Positions 15,462-24,584 are shown, counted from the stretch's first letter. The stretch: DNA of 64,000 nucleotides from Yoonia litorea (GCF_900114675.1 NZ_FOZM01000003.1:124001-188000); one strand, 5' to 3'. Notes: a model not told the origin generated them from the letters alone. A program made the numbers and translations.

Positions 15462-18400
15462 ATGGGCGGGCGCTGGCCATTCACGGCAGAAAAGATCGCG
15501 TCGCGGCTGACGCTGATCGCCCCACATATCTTTCGCCGCAAACTGCCGTTACCTGCGTTTCGCATCCTGCCGCTGCCGGCCGCACAGATTGATGCGCCGA
15601 TCTGCGCCGACCCGACAGGTTGGGAGGAAATCCCGCATTACACCTACTGGGGCGGTGCCGATCTGAACTTTGTGATGAAGTCCAGTTTCAGCGTGCCAGA
15701 GACCTGGGACCGCGATTGTCTGGCTCTTTACATGCCGCTGGGTGTGATGGGGGATATCTTCAATCACCCTGAGGCACTGGTCCACGTTGATCGGGTGCCC
15801 ATCGGGTCGGCTGACAGATACCATCATACAATTCCGCTTGATCCCTCGGTGGCGGATGGCAAAAGCCATATGCTTTCGTTGGTCGGATGGACCGGTCTTG
15901 CCGGTTGGCCGCCTGATCCGAACGCGAAAACCAAGCTCTTTATGGGTGAACCGGTTCTGGTGGAGATCAACCAGCCGCTTTGGCAGTTTCATGCGCAGGC
16001 CACATCGGTTCTGGATGCCGCCTCGAAAATGCCATCAGACTCCGACACGCATATCGGTCTGATCCGTGCGCTTGATGCAGCGTTCAAGGCCCTTGATACG
16101 CGTGCGCCTTTGGCGGAAGGACTGCAACAGACCATTGCGAGCGCGCAAGCTGTTCTCGACAAAGAGATCGCGGCGGCGGGCAAGCCACTGGATGTCACGC
16201 TGCACGGCATTGGCCATGCGCATATGGACATTGCCTATCTTTGGCCCATTGACCAGATCAGGCTCAAGAATGCGCGCACCTATTCCAACGTCTTACGGCT
16301 GATGCGTGACGATCCGGATTTCAGGTTCTCGCATTCCCAACCACAGCTCTATGCGATGGTCGAGCAGGACTTCCCGCAGATCTTTGCCAAGATCAAAGAC
16401 CGCGTCGCGACCGGGCAGTGGGAGGTGATGGGCGGCATGTGGGTCGAACCGGACCTCAATATTCCCGGTCCTGAGGCGCTGGTCAGGCAACTCATGCTGG
16501 GGCGTGCCTACTTCAAGGATCGTTTTGGCGATGTCGAAACACCGGTCTTGTGGTTGCCTGACACCTTCGGCTTTCCTGCGCAGATACCGCAACTCATGCG
16601 CCATGCGGGCCTGAAATACTTTGTCACCAACAAGCTAAACTGGAACCAGAAGAACAAGGTCCCATGGTCAACGCACCTTTGGGAGGCACTTGATGGCAGC
16701 CGCGTCCTCGCGCACATCCTGACCACGCCGCGCGATGTGCAGTATCTGCCATTCCCGACCAACTACAAAAGTGACCTGAGCGCTGGCGAGGTTCTGGGAA
16801 CGGCAACAGATGCCACGGTGCCTGCGGCCCTTTCCGAGCTTCCGATCTGTTATGGCTATGGCGATGGTGGCGGTGGCCCGACCACGGATCTTCTTTACAA
16901 AGCGCGGGCCTTTGCAAACCTGCCGGGGATGCCACGCTTCAAGATGTCGACCGTTCGGGACACTTTTGCAGCGCTGGAGAAACACGCCGATGTGCTCTCT
17001 GTCTGGAAAGGTGAGCATTACATGGAGGGCCACAGGGGCGTTCTGACGTCTCAAGGCTGGATCAAACGTGCCAACCGGCTGGCCGAGCGTGCGCTACATG
17101 AGGCTGAGGCCCTCGCCGCGATGGCCGGTCATCAGCCTGACCTGTCAGAGGCGTGGAAGCTTCTTTGTTTGAACCAGTTCCACGATATCGTCACAGGCAC
17201 CTCCGTTCCGATTGTTTTTGAGGATGCGCGTCGCGACTTTGAAAAGATCGGCGCGTTGGTCGAGAAGGCGGCGGGTCAGGCCGCCGCGGCACTTGCGGGG
17301 AACGCGCCCGCGGTGCTGAACACCTCACCCTGCACCGGCCCGCGCGTTGTCGCCGACTATGCCGGGGGGCTCCATTACTTTGCAAGTCTGCCAGCCTACA
17401 GCGTGACACCGCTTAGCGCAGCGCAAGAACCTGTTCTCCCTGTTTCGATCACGCAGAACGATAGCCAGTTTGTTCTGGAGAATGGATACCTCAAAGTTAC
17501 GTGTGACAGCCACGGCCGCCTGACCTCAGTCTATGACAAGGCGCTTTCCTGCGAGGTCTTGCCGGACGGCGCGCTTGGCAATGTCCTGCAGGCTTTCGAG
17601 GACCGGCCCATCGCGTGGGATGCCTGGGACATTGATCCCTTCTTCGAAGACCGGATGGATGAGGTCAGCGGTGACAGCGAATGCGAGATCATCGAGGATC
17701 ATCCGTTGCGCGTGCGCCTGCGCGTCCGTTTTGGATGGTGCAACAGCCGTTTCACCCAGACGATCTCGCTTTGCGCCGACTCGCGCAGGATCGATTTCGA
17801 GACGGAAGCAGACTGGCACGAACAACATACCTTGCTCAAAGCGGCGTTCCCCACAGGGATCAGGGCCAATTCTGCCGAATTCGATATTCAGTGGGGGTCC
17901 GTCCAGCGGTCAACCGCACGGGAAACGTCTTTCGATCAGGCCCGCTTTGAGGTGCCAGCCCAGAAATGGGCGCGGCTGTGTGATGACATGCGGTCGATGG
18001 CAGTGCTGAATGATTGCAAATATGGCTGTGACGTGCGGGAGGATACGATCAGGCTCACGCTGATTAAATCGGCAACATCACCCGACCCGCAAGCCGATCA
18101 GGGCAAACATGTGTTCACTTACAGCCTTCTGCCATTGACCGGGAATGATCGCGCGACCCTGAACCACGAGGCTTACGCGCTCAACACGCCGTTGCGCATC
18201 GTGAAAGAGGCGGGCGACGCCTCTGATCTCACGACGCCATTTGTGAGCATTGATACCGCGCAAGTCATCATCGAAACGCTGAAGCCCGCCGAAGACGGAG
18301 ATGGGGTCATCCTCAGGATGTTCGAGGCGACGGGCGAAACCGTGCAGGCCAATCTGGTATTCAACCGGCAAATCGCGTCAGCGGAGTGCGTCGATTTCCA

Positions 18401-18512
18401 CGAAGATCACACGGCAAATTTGGCGACTACAGGTGATAAACTCTGCCTCTCATTGAAACCCTATGAGATCACTTCCGTCCGGATCAGGTTTGAAAACGGG
18501 GAAGGGGCGTAG
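15462..18512 (+). CDS. GH38 alpha-mannosidase (AMS1-like)
   Basis: A 1016-aa protein without signal peptide, so cytoplasmic. After an N-terminal beta domain (to about residue 240) comes the GH38 catalytic domain with GHAHMDIAYLWP (zinc ligands, about residue 250) and WLPDTFGFPAQIP with the nucleophile Asp at about 367. The alpha-mannosidase middle domain carries HYMEGHRGVLTSQG and NQFHDIVTGTS, followed by a C-terminal GH38C domain. It removes alpha-mannosyl residues from oligosaccharides or mannosides imported by the upstream transporter (inference). I chose the ATG four bases after the ATPase stop; the reading frame extends further upstream but inside the ATPase gene. It is the last gene of the operon. 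Confidence 0.9.
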   Translation: MGGRWPFTAEKIASRLTLIAPHIFRRKLPLPAFRILPLPAAQIDAPICADPTGWEEIPHYTYWGGADLNFVMKSSFSVPETWDRDCLALYMPLGVMGDIFNHPEALVHVDRVPIGSADRYHHTIPLDPSVADGKSHMLSLVGWTGLAGWPPDPNAKTKLFMGEPVLVEINQPLWQFHAQATSVLDAASKMPSDSDTHIGLIRALDAAFKALDTRAPLAEGLQQTIASAQAVLDKEIAAAGKPLDVTLHGIGHAHMDIAYLWPIDQIRLKNARTYSNVLRLMRDDPDFRFSHSQPQLYAMVEQDFPQIFAKIKDRVATGQWEVMGGMWVEPDLNIPGPEALVRQLMLGRAYFKDRFGDVETPVLWLPDTFGFPAQIPQLMRHAGLKYFVTNKLNWNQKNKVPWSTHLWEALDGSRVLAHILTTPRDVQYLPFPTNYKSDLSAGEVLGTATDATVPAALSELPICYGYGDGGGGPTTDLLYKARAFANLPGMPRFKMSTVRDTFAALEKHADVLSVWKGEHYMEGHRGVLTSQGWIKRANRLAERALHEAEALAAMAGHQPDLSEAWKLLCLNQFHDIVTGTSVPIVFEDARRDFEKIGALVEKAAGQAAAALAGNAPAVLNTSPCTGPRVVADYAGGLHYFASLPAYSVTPLSAAQEPVLPVSITQNDSQFVLENGYLKVTCDSHGRLTSVYDKALSCEVLPDGALGNVLQAFEDRPIAWDAWDIDPFFEDRMDEVSGDSECEIIEDHPLRVRLRVRFGWCNSRFTQTISLCADSRRIDFETEADWHEQHTLLKAAFPTGIRANSAEFDIQWGSVQRSTARETSFDQARFEVPAQKWARLCDDMRSMAVLNDCKYGCDVREDTIRLTLIKSATSPDPQADQGKHVFTYSLLPLTGNDRATLNHEAYALNTPLRIVKEAGDASDLTTPFVSIDTAQVIIETLKPAEDGDGVILRMFEATGETVQANLVFNRQIASAECVDFHEDHTANLATTGDKLCLSLKPYEITSVRIRFENGEGA

Positions 18513-18576
18513 TCGGTGGGGTGAGGAAGATTGCATTCGAAAGATGCGCATCCGATTTTTGCATCCAGCCTCTACT

Positions 18577-18969
18577 TCACCCTGCCCTGAGTGAGCGTAG
18601 GAACAGACCAGCGCCGCCAACCAACAAGACAAGAATGATCAGCAAATCAAGGATGCTGATCCTTGCAAACTGGATTTGCATATTTGCAATCACTCCAAAA
18701 ACAAGAGCGACGACTGAGACACCGGCAAGTATCCAACCGGCCCAGTTCTGAGCGTTATAAAAGATCATTCCGACCCCGAAGACAAATGGGATCAGGATAA
18801 ATCCGCTTGTGACCGGCAGTCCGCCTACGCGAAAGGCCACCGCGCCGAACCCGAAATTCGGGACCACGATAATGCTGTTGAGCAAAAGATACGCGCCACC
18901 AATCATCATAATCAGACCGATGATGAAGCTGGTTGTCCCGCCGTCAGAGCCTCCTGCGCCGCGTGCCAT
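18577..18969 (-). CDS. Membrane protein of unknown function, 130 aa
   Basis: A Gly-rich start (ARGAGGSDGGTTS) followed by four hydrophobic segments, such as FIIGLIMMIGGAYLLLNSII and ISILDLLIILVLLVGGAGLF. There is no domain I recognise. It is convergent with the mannosidase gene with 64 bases between their stops and stands alone. The ribosome site is a plain GGGGTC. The four-helix layout suggests a small integral inner-membrane protein; no function can be inferred from the neighbours. Confidence 0.65.
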   Translation of the reverse strand: MARGAGGSDGGTTSFIIGLIMMIGGAYLLLNSIIVVPNFGFGAVAFRVGGLPVTSGFILIPFVFGVGMIFYNAQNWAGWILAGVSVVALVFGVIANMQIQFARISILDLLIILVLLVGGAGLFLRSLRAG

Positions 18970-19102
18970 GTGACCCCCTGTCTGCGGTTCCGATGTGGGA
19001 GAAATAGTGTGCGGGGCGGATGATTTCCAGAGCGCGATGTCTGCAAATCACATCGCCTACAAAGAGACGGCAGACCCGGGCCTGCCGCTCTATCACATTG
19101 GC

Positions 19103-19633
19103 TTACACCCGCGCTTTCAGCGCTTCCATGAGCTCCGTCATAATATCGACGTAGGGCTCGCTCTTGAGCTTGTCGTTCTCATCAAAGGCGTTACCTGAAT
19201 CAGCGACAAGCAACTCCGGTCCTTGCAAGATTTCCGGCCGGAAAGGCATCATCATCAAACGCAGGGCAAATTGCGTGCGCTCCCCGCCGGCACGGCCAGC
19301 GGCGGCAGACATGATGGCCAAAGGTTTGTGTTTCCATGGTGACCCTTTGGTGCGACTGACCCAGTCCAGTGCGTTCTTGAGCGACCCAGAGGGGGCCTTG
19401 TTGTATTCTGGCGTCGAGATGATCACCGCGTCAGCCGCAGCGATCTGATCTGCTAGCTTTTGCACCGATGGCGGTATTCCGTCAGCCTTTTCCACATCGC
19501 CGTTGTAAAGCGGCAGGTTGATATCGCCCTCGATAAACGTGTCAGGTGCGAAGACCTCGGCCGCATGGCGCATCAGTTTGGTGTTGGTCGACGCTTTGCG
19601 CAGCGATCCGGATATTCCCAAGAGTGTCGTCAT
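19103..19633 (-). CDS. NADPH-dependent FMN reductase family protein
   Basis: A 176-aa flavodoxin-like protein. The FMN phosphate loop GISGSLRKASTN lies at the N-terminus, STPEYNKAPSGSLKNALDW is the classical FMN-reductase segment at about residues 75-93, and SAAAGRAGGERTQFALR follows. Such proteins reduce FMN, quinones or azo compounds using NAD(P)H. The ATG at 19633 has AGGAAAG seven bases upstream; a start at 19651 is less likely. It is divergent from the ThDP-enzyme gene. Confidence 0.88.
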   Translation of the reverse strand: MTTLLGISGSLRKASTNTKLMRHAAEVFAPDTFIEGDINLPLYNGDVEKADGIPPSVQKLADQIAAADAVIISTPEYNKAPSGSLKNALDWVSRTKGSPWKHKPLAIMSAAAGRAGGERTQFALRLMMMPFRPEILQGPELLVADSGNAFDENDKLKSEPYVDIMTELMEALKARV

Positions 19634-19752
19634 CGTCTTTCCTTTTTTCACCGTTCGGCCTGACTTAGGACTACCTCTTGAAAGAGCAACCTGCGTGCTT
19701 GCACAGACCTGTCTGCTGACACATGGTGACGGCAGACTTGGAGGGGCAAAGA

Positions 19753-21405
19753 ATGGTTCGGCATGGTGGCAAGATCCTCAGCGATCAATTGGTAAAACTC
19801 GGTGTAAAGAGGGTTTTCTCGGTCCCTGGCGAGAGTTTCCTTGCCGCACTCGACGGGCTTTATGATAGCGGGATCGCCAATATTGTCTGCCGTCAGGAGG
19901 GTGGTGCCGCGATGATGGCCGAGGCCTACGGCAAGATGACTGGCACACCCGGTGTTTGTTTTGTCACACGTGGTCCCGGGGCGACGAATGCTGCGGCTGG
20001 CATTCATATTGCCATGCAGGACAGCACGCCGATGGTGCTGTTTGTGGGCCAGATCGACAACCGCCACACCGACCGTGAGACCTTTCAGGAAGTCGACTAC
20101 AAAGCCGTGTTCGGCAGTCTGGCGAAATGGGTGGCGCAGGTCGATCACACCGACCGTTTGCCGGAATATATCGGGCGGGCGTTCCGCGTGGCGATGTCTG
20201 GCCGACCCGGGCCAGTTGTCTTGGCGCTGCCCGAGAATATGCTGAGCGCTGACGCGGAGGTTGCGGATATCACATTGCCCACACTGCCCAAGGCGCAGAT
20301 GACGCCTGATACATTGCAATCTGTCATGCATGCGCTTGGTCAGGCCGAACGCCCGCTTGTCGTGATTGGTGGTCCCCACTGGTCACCAGAGGCGCAAGCG
20401 GACTTGCAGGCATTCGCAGAAATCCAAAGCGTGCCAATCGCGGTGAGCTTTCGCAGGCAGGACTACATCAACAACCATCACCGCTGTTATGCCGGTGATT
20501 TGAATGTCGGGATCAACCCGCGGCTCGCAAAGCGGGTGCGTGAGGCGGATCTGCTGCTCTTGATCGGCACGCGCTTTGGCGACATTGAGACCCAAGGTTA
20601 CACGCTGGTTGATCCGGCCGATCCGCAGAAGACGATCATCCATATTCACGCAGACGCTGACGAGATCGGGCGGGTCTATACCCCCGCCATCGGGATCACC
20701 GCGACTGCCCCTGCGGCTCTTGACCAACTTTCCAACGCAGCCCCCGCCGGTGATTGGAGCGGCTGGACGGCTGCCGCCCGTGCGGACTACGAGGCATGGC
20801 TGGCGCCGCAGGAAAGCCCCGGCGCGCTTAAACAGGAAGCGGTGATCAAATGGCTGTCTGACAACCTGCCCGATGATGCTGTCGTCACAAATGGCGCTGG
20901 CAACTATGCCGCATGGTTGCACCGGTATTTCGTATACAAAAGACATGGCACGCAACTTGCGCCAACGTCCGGGTCGATGGGCTACGGATTTCCGGCAGCG
21001 ATTTCTGCCTCACTTGAGCATCCCGACCGCACAGTCGTGTGTCTTGCAGGTGACGGCTGTTTCCAGATGACCTGTAACGAGATGTCGACCGCAGTACAGC
21101 ACGGGGCCAAACCGATTGTCGTGGTCATGAACAACGGTCGCTACGGCACGATCCGGATGCATCAGGAAAAACACTATCCGGCACGCGTGTCCGGCACGAT
21201 GCTGGCGAACCCTGACTTTGCCGCCTTTGCAAGGGCTTACGGTGGACATGGCGAGTTGGTCGACCGCAGTGAAGACTTTGGCGCATCATTTGCGCGTGCG
21301 GTGGCCTCTGGCCTGCCTGCGGTGATCGAATGTCGGGTGGATGAAGAGGCGCTCTCGACTGGTGCCACGCTGTCGGCGGTTCGGGACGCGGCTTTGGGCA
21401 AGTAA
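19753..21405 (+). CDS. Thiamine diphosphate enzyme, acetolactate-synthase-like
   Basis: A 550-aa protein with the three-domain layout of the POX/ALS family. The catalytic Glu is in VCRQEGGAAMMAEAYGK, the middle FAD/structural domain follows, and the C-terminal ThDP motif is GDGCFQMTCNEMSTA ending in VVVMNNGRYG. It decarboxylates a 2-oxoacid; which one is not evident. Known relatives include acetolactate synthase and benzoylformate decarboxylase. It lacks a neighbouring small regulatory subunit gene, which argues against a biosynthetic IlvB role. I chose the ATG at 19753 because GGAGGGG lies seven bases upstream; an ATG 30 bases earlier has no such site. Confidence 0.85.
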   Translation: MVRHGGKILSDQLVKLGVKRVFSVPGESFLAALDGLYDSGIANIVCRQEGGAAMMAEAYGKMTGTPGVCFVTRGPGATNAAAGIHIAMQDSTPMVLFVGQIDNRHTDRETFQEVDYKAVFGSLAKWVAQVDHTDRLPEYIGRAFRVAMSGRPGPVVLALPENMLSADAEVADITLPTLPKAQMTPDTLQSVMHALGQAERPLVVIGGPHWSPEAQADLQAFAEIQSVPIAVSFRRQDYINNHHRCYAGDLNVGINPRLAKRVREADLLLLIGTRFGDIETQGYTLVDPADPQKTIIHIHADADEIGRVYTPAIGITATAPAALDQLSNAAPAGDWSGWTAAARADYEAWLAPQESPGALKQEAVIKWLSDNLPDDAVVTNGAGNYAAWLHRYFVYKRHGTQLAPTSGSMGYGFPAAISASLEHPDRTVVCLAGDGCFQMTCNEMSTAVQHGAKPIVVVMNNGRYGTIRMHQEKHYPARVSGTMLANPDFAAFARAYGGHGELVDRSEDFGASFARAVASGLPAVIECRVDEEALSTGATLSAVRDAALGK

Positions 21406-21441
21406 GTTCCTTCGAAGGAACCGACCAAGACGTTTCGAAAC
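21406..21441. terminator. Two perfect inverted repeats between convergent genes
   Basis: GTTCCTTCGAAGGAAC (21406-21421) begins right after the stop of the ThDP-enzyme gene; GTTTCGAAAC (21432-21441) follows, ten bases before the bluB stop. Both are fully self-complementary. Placement between convergent genes suggests bidirectional termination, although no T run is present; they could also be protein-binding sites. Confidence 0.4.
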
Positions 21442-21450
21442 ATCTTTGGC

Positions 21451-22074
21451 CTAAACCTCGCGCCACTCGGTCGGGCTGTTTTCCTGCCAGTCATTGCGGT
21501 GCAGAAGCGGCGTGTCGTCATCCGAGGCCGCCTTGCCCAGACAGAAATACCCCGTCAGAGACCAGTTCGCGGGCACGTCAAAGATCGTGGCAATCCCTTC
21601 GGGATCAAGGATCGACACCCACCCCATGCCAAGGTTCTCAGCCCGCGCTGCAAGCCAAAGAGTATGGATCGCGGCGACTGTCGAATAGGCCAGCATCTCT
21701 GGCATCGTCTGCCGGCCCAACCCGTGGCCCTCATCCGGATCGGTCTCGGTGAAGATCGCGAGATGCACCGGCGCATCCCGTAACCCTGCCAGTTTCAACG
21801 CGTTGTATTCCGCGCGTTTTTCGCCCTCGTAGAGTTTGGCCGCCTCGGCATTTGCCGCCTCGAAATTCGCAATGACCGCCGCGCGTTTATCAGGTGAGAC
21901 GACATTCAACACCCGCCATGGGCTGGCATTTCCCACCGAAGGCGCCAATTCCATCGCTGCGCGCAAACGTTCCAGAACTGCCTCGTCAATCGGATCAGAC
22001 AGAAAGTGGCGCACGTCACGCCGCCAGCGCAGGATATCCAGCAGCGCGTCCCGATGGGCTTGCGTCAGTTTCAT
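21451..22074 (-). CDS. bluB: 5,6-dimethylbenzimidazole synthase
   Basis: A 207-aa nitroreductase-fold protein with the BluB hallmarks RRDVRHF near the N-terminus, MELAPSVGNASPWRV, GLGRQTMPEMLAYSTVAAIHT and NLGMGWVSILDP. BluB breaks down reduced FMN with oxygen to give DMB, the lower ligand of cobalamin, so the organism makes true B12 under oxic conditions. It ends the leftward cobalamin block, starting one base after the stop of a Lin0512 gene. Length is normal. Confidence 0.93.
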   Translation of the reverse strand: MKLTQAHRDALLDILRWRRDVRHFLSDPIDEAVLERLRAAMELAPSVGNASPWRVLNVVSPDKRAAVIANFEAANAEAAKLYEGEKRAEYNALKLAGLRDAPVHLAIFTETDPDEGHGLGRQTMPEMLAYSTVAAIHTLWLAARAENLGMGWVSILDPEGIATIFDVPANWSLTGYFCLGKAASDDDTPLLHRNDWQENSPTEWREV

Positions 22075-22075
22075 T

Positions 22076-22435
22076 TCAGGTCTGCACCCATTTGCCCGCT
22101 TGGCTTGGCAGGAAAGCCTCGACTGCCGCTGTGGCCACCACAGCCGTTTCCCCCGTTTCAGGGTTCGGGATGTTGAGGCCGCCTTTGGTCACGGATACCT
22201 CGGCCTGCCCGCGGGGCAATCCTGATTTCAGTGCTTCGGGGTCGATCTTGTCGGGTTCCTGCACGGCCACAGTCACCTGCACCCGCATATCGGTATGGGG
22301 CAGGCCCGTGCTTTCAAAAATCGGCAGCGTCGAATGGCGTATTGCGTCCTCGATCGCCCGCCGCGCAGCCTTTTGATAGTCCATCCCGTGCAGGTCGTTG
22401 CCCATCCCCATTTCGATGATGATGCGTTGTTCCAT
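22076..22435 (-). CDS. Lin0512 family protein (second of a pair)
   Basis: A 119-aa protein, MEQRIIIEMGMGNDLHGMDY then KAARRAIEDAIRHSTLP, a VQEPDKIDPEAL strand pair and TKGGLNIPNPETGE. These features match the Lin0512 family of small conserved proteins of unknown function. Its start shares one base with the stop of its paralogue at 22435-22782. Both copies lie between bluB and cobO, which suggests a cobalamin-related role, perhaps as a heteromer (inference). Confidence 0.8.
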   Translation of the reverse strand: MEQRIIIEMGMGNDLHGMDYQKAARRAIEDAIRHSTLPIFESTGLPHTDMRVQVTVAVQEPDKIDPEALKSGLPRGQAEVSVTKGGLNIPNPETGETAVVATAAVEAFLPSQAGKWVQT

Positions 22436-22782
22436 CAGGCGCGCTCCATGTCGAAGGAGACATTGATCGCGACATTCGCAATCACGGTGGGCTTGCCGCC
22501 GTCGCCACGCGGCACATCCAGACCGCCATGTTTGACGGTGATCGTGGGCCGGCCGTAGGGAAAAATCGACATCAGGCTTTTAGTGTCCACCTGATCGGGT
22601 TGCTGCACGCCGATTTCCACGTCGATCAGCATCGCCTCTTTCGGGAAGCCGTAAAGCTCGGCCATGTTGATCGAATTGTGCCAGAGCGCATCCTGCAGCC
22701 CGCGCCGTGCCGCCTCCGTATAGTCCTGCCTGCGCAGGCTGGTGCCAAGGCCAAATTCCGTGAGAACGCGGTGCTTGGGCAT
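22435..22782 (-). CDS. Lin0512 family protein (first of a pair)
   Basis: A 115-aa paralogue of the next gene in the operon, with the same plan: LTEFGLGTSLRRQDYTEAAR, GLQDALWHNSINM, VQQPDQVDTKSLMSIFPYGR and VKHGGLDVPRGDGGK. The two are clearly homologous along their full length but differ in many surface positions, as expected for subunits of one complex. It begins two bases after the stop of the YrbL-like gene, with GGAGAG upstream. The family has no established function. Confidence 0.8.
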   Translation of the reverse strand: MPKHRVLTEFGLGTSLRRQDYTEAARRGLQDALWHNSINMAELYGFPKEAMLIDVEIGVQQPDQVDTKSLMSIFPYGRPTITVKHGGLDVPRGDGGKPTVIANVAINVSFDMERA

Positions 22783-22784
22783 GT

Positions 22785-23462
22785 CTAACTCTCCTTTCGG
22801 CGTGTGAACGCGCGGTTTGTCTTATCCCACCGCAACTTGGCACTCCGCGCCAATCGTGCGCAACTGTCATCAAGTCCCAAACGGTTTGTCCAATTGGAAA
22901 GTGACCGGATAGGGATTGCGTGGATATCTCCGAACCCATCGACGAGCACACACTCACGCGGCCCCAATGCGGTGCCTTGCCAGCGGTGACCAAGGACGAA
23001 GTTTTTTGGGTTCATGTCGCTTGCGCGGATGTTCAGTCGATAGATCCGGCTGACTGCATCATTAAGCAAATCGAGATCCTCATCTTTCAATGATCCGGAT
23101 CTCGCAAGTTCCCCTAACGTCTTTCCGAGTGTTCCGTCAGCTTCGGTCACACTTTCCGTCAAACAACCAAGTCCCAGATTGGTGCTGACGAACCCCATCA
23201 TATGGCTGATTGGTATTCTGGCTTCGCGCCCTTCGGTTTTGAGCATCAGCCGTAGGTATTCCTGATATTCCTTACGCACTTGCCGTAACCGCGTGCTGGG
23301 CAATAGCTGGTCCATCCGCCCGTTGAAGTTGCTCCGTTGAGGCATCTCATCGGCGGATTTCAGGACCTTGACCAGTTTTGTCTTGTCGAATGGGTGCCTG
23401 AAAATCGCGCGCTGAACACCGCTTGCAATCTGGTCGTCTTTGTTCAGCTCTAGCTGCGCCAT
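22785..23462 (-). CDS. YrbL-like protein (PhoP network YrbL domain)
   Basis: A 225-aa protein related to YrbL, a degenerate protein-kinase-like family. It has a VQRAIFRHPFDKTKLVKVLK start, a REYQEYLRLML-like helix (KEYQEYLRLMLKTEG), INIRASDMNPKNFVLGH with a kinase-like catalytic-loop position, and VLVDGFGDIHAIPI in place of the DFG region. The ATG at 23462 lies 13 bases after the cobO stop; a GTG at 23489 would overlap cobO. It sits in the cobalamin operon between cobO and the Lin0512 pair. A role there is not known. Confidence 0.75.
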   Translation of the reverse strand: MAQLELNKDDQIASGVQRAIFRHPFDKTKLVKVLKSADEMPQRSNFNGRMDQLLPSTRLRQVRKEYQEYLRLMLKTEGREARIPISHMMGFVSTNLGLGCLTESVTEADGTLGKTLGELARSGSLKDEDLDLLNDAVSRIYRLNIRASDMNPKNFVLGHRWQGTALGPRECVLVDGFGDIHAIPIRSLSNWTNRLGLDDSCARLARSAKLRWDKTNRAFTRRKES

Positions 23463-23475
23463 CGTCTGCGCGCCA

Positions 23476-24084
23476 TTAAAACTCCACACCGATCTGTGCC
23501 TTGATGCCAGATCGGAACGGGTGTTTGACCAGCTCCATTTCCGTGACCAGATCGGCCGCTTCGATCAGGTCTTCATGTGCGTTGCGACCTGTCAGCACCA
23601 CATGGGTCATCTCTGGCTTGTGGTCGCGCAGGAAGGACACGACCTCGGCAATGTCGACATAGTCGTAGCGGATCGCGATGTTGATTTCGTCCAGCAGGAC
23701 CATCTTGTTGCTTTCATCAAGGATCAACTCTTTGGCCTTGGCCCAGGCCGCCTGCGCCATCTCGATATCGCGGGACTTGTCCTGCGTTTCCCATGTGAAG
23801 CCCTCACCCATGGTGTGGAATGCGCAGATGTCGCTGAACTTGGACATGATCAGATCACGCTCGCCAGTCGACATGCCGCCTTTGATGAACTGCACAACGG
23901 CACATTTCATGTCATGGGCGATGCAGCGGAAGATCATACCGAAAGCGGCCGAGGATTTCCCCTTGCCTTTGCCCGTATGGACAATGATCAGACCCTTCTT
24001 GTCGGTCTTGGTGGCCATGATCTTGTCGCGGGCGGCCTTCTTCTTTGCCATCTTCATTGCGTGGCGGTCGGTATCTTCAGTCAT
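23476..24084 (-). CDS. cobO: Cob(I)yrinic acid a,c-diamide adenosyltransferase
   Basis: A 202-aa protein with the CobO/BtuR P-loop HTGKGKGKSSAAFGM at about residue 36-50, QFIKGGMSTGER, and VLLDEINIAIRYDYVD. It transfers the adenosyl group of ATP to the cobalt of corrinoids in the cytoplasm. The N-terminal Lys-rich arm (KMAKKKAARDKIM) is typical. It is part of the leftward cobalamin operon after cobN. Confidence 0.93.
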   Translation of the reverse strand: MTEDTDRHAMKMAKKKAARDKIMATKTDKKGLIIVHTGKGKGKSSAAFGMIFRCIAHDMKCAVVQFIKGGMSTGERDLIMSKFSDICAFHTMGEGFTWETQDKSRDIEMAQAAWAKAKELILDESNKMVLLDEINIAIRYDYVDIAEVVSFLRDHKPEMTHVVLTGRNAHEDLIEAADLVTEMELVKHPFRSGIKAQIGVEF

Positions 24085-24116
24085 GTCATGCTCCCTTTGG
24101 CGGCCAGGCTATCCCG

Positions 24117-24581
24117 TCACAATGTCCGCGTAAATGTGATGGAGGTGGGTTTGTCAAAGCCCGCGTGCGCGGTGCGTCCGGATTCCACAAAACCCATGGC
24201 GGCAAAGGCCGCGTGATTGGCTCTAAGTTCAATTCGGGATTGCAAGGTCAAGTTCGGCAACCCTAAAGCTCTCGCATGCTCTGCTGCATATGTGATGAGT
24301 TGTTTCGCGTAGCCTCGACCGCGTGCTTCCTCTGCCACAGCGATCTTTCCCAGATAAAGGGTGTTCTGCATTTCCTGCATGACCATGGCTGCGACTGGCA
24401 GCGTACCAATGACGATCAACTCACCTTTGGTTGCGTGATGCCGCGCAGCGGCAATATCAAAACGCGTAATGGATGACGGCGGGTCGATCAGCCCATCCAT
24501 ATATGCGAAGGCATCCGTGATCAGTCTGTGAACGGCATGCAATCGGTGATCGTTTGCCGTGATGCGCTCAGGATGTGACAC
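24117..24581 (-). CDS. GNAT family N-acetyltransferase
   Basis: A 154-aa protein with the acetyl-CoA-binding motif VAEEARGRGYAKQLITYA and a following NLTLQSRIELRANHAAFAAMGF typical of GNAT. The start is GTG at 24581, three bases after the cobN stop, so it is probably co-transcribed with cobN and cobO. The substrate is unknown. A second, unrelated-looking GNAT gene lies at 28543 in the same cluster. Confidence 0.82.
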   Translation of the reverse strand: MSHPERITANDHRLHAVHRLITDAFAYMDGLIDPPSSITRFDIAAARHHATKGELIVIGTLPVAAMVMQEMQNTLYLGKIAVAEEARGRGYAKQLITYAAEHARALGLPNLTLQSRIELRANHAAFAAMGFVESGRTAHAGFDKPTSITFTRTL

Positions 24582-24584
24582 GAT

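Noticed and set aside
21417..21435. GGAAC and CGTT after the ThDP gene as an EcfG promoter
   Set aside because: Spacing is only nine bases and the elements belong to the palindromes there.
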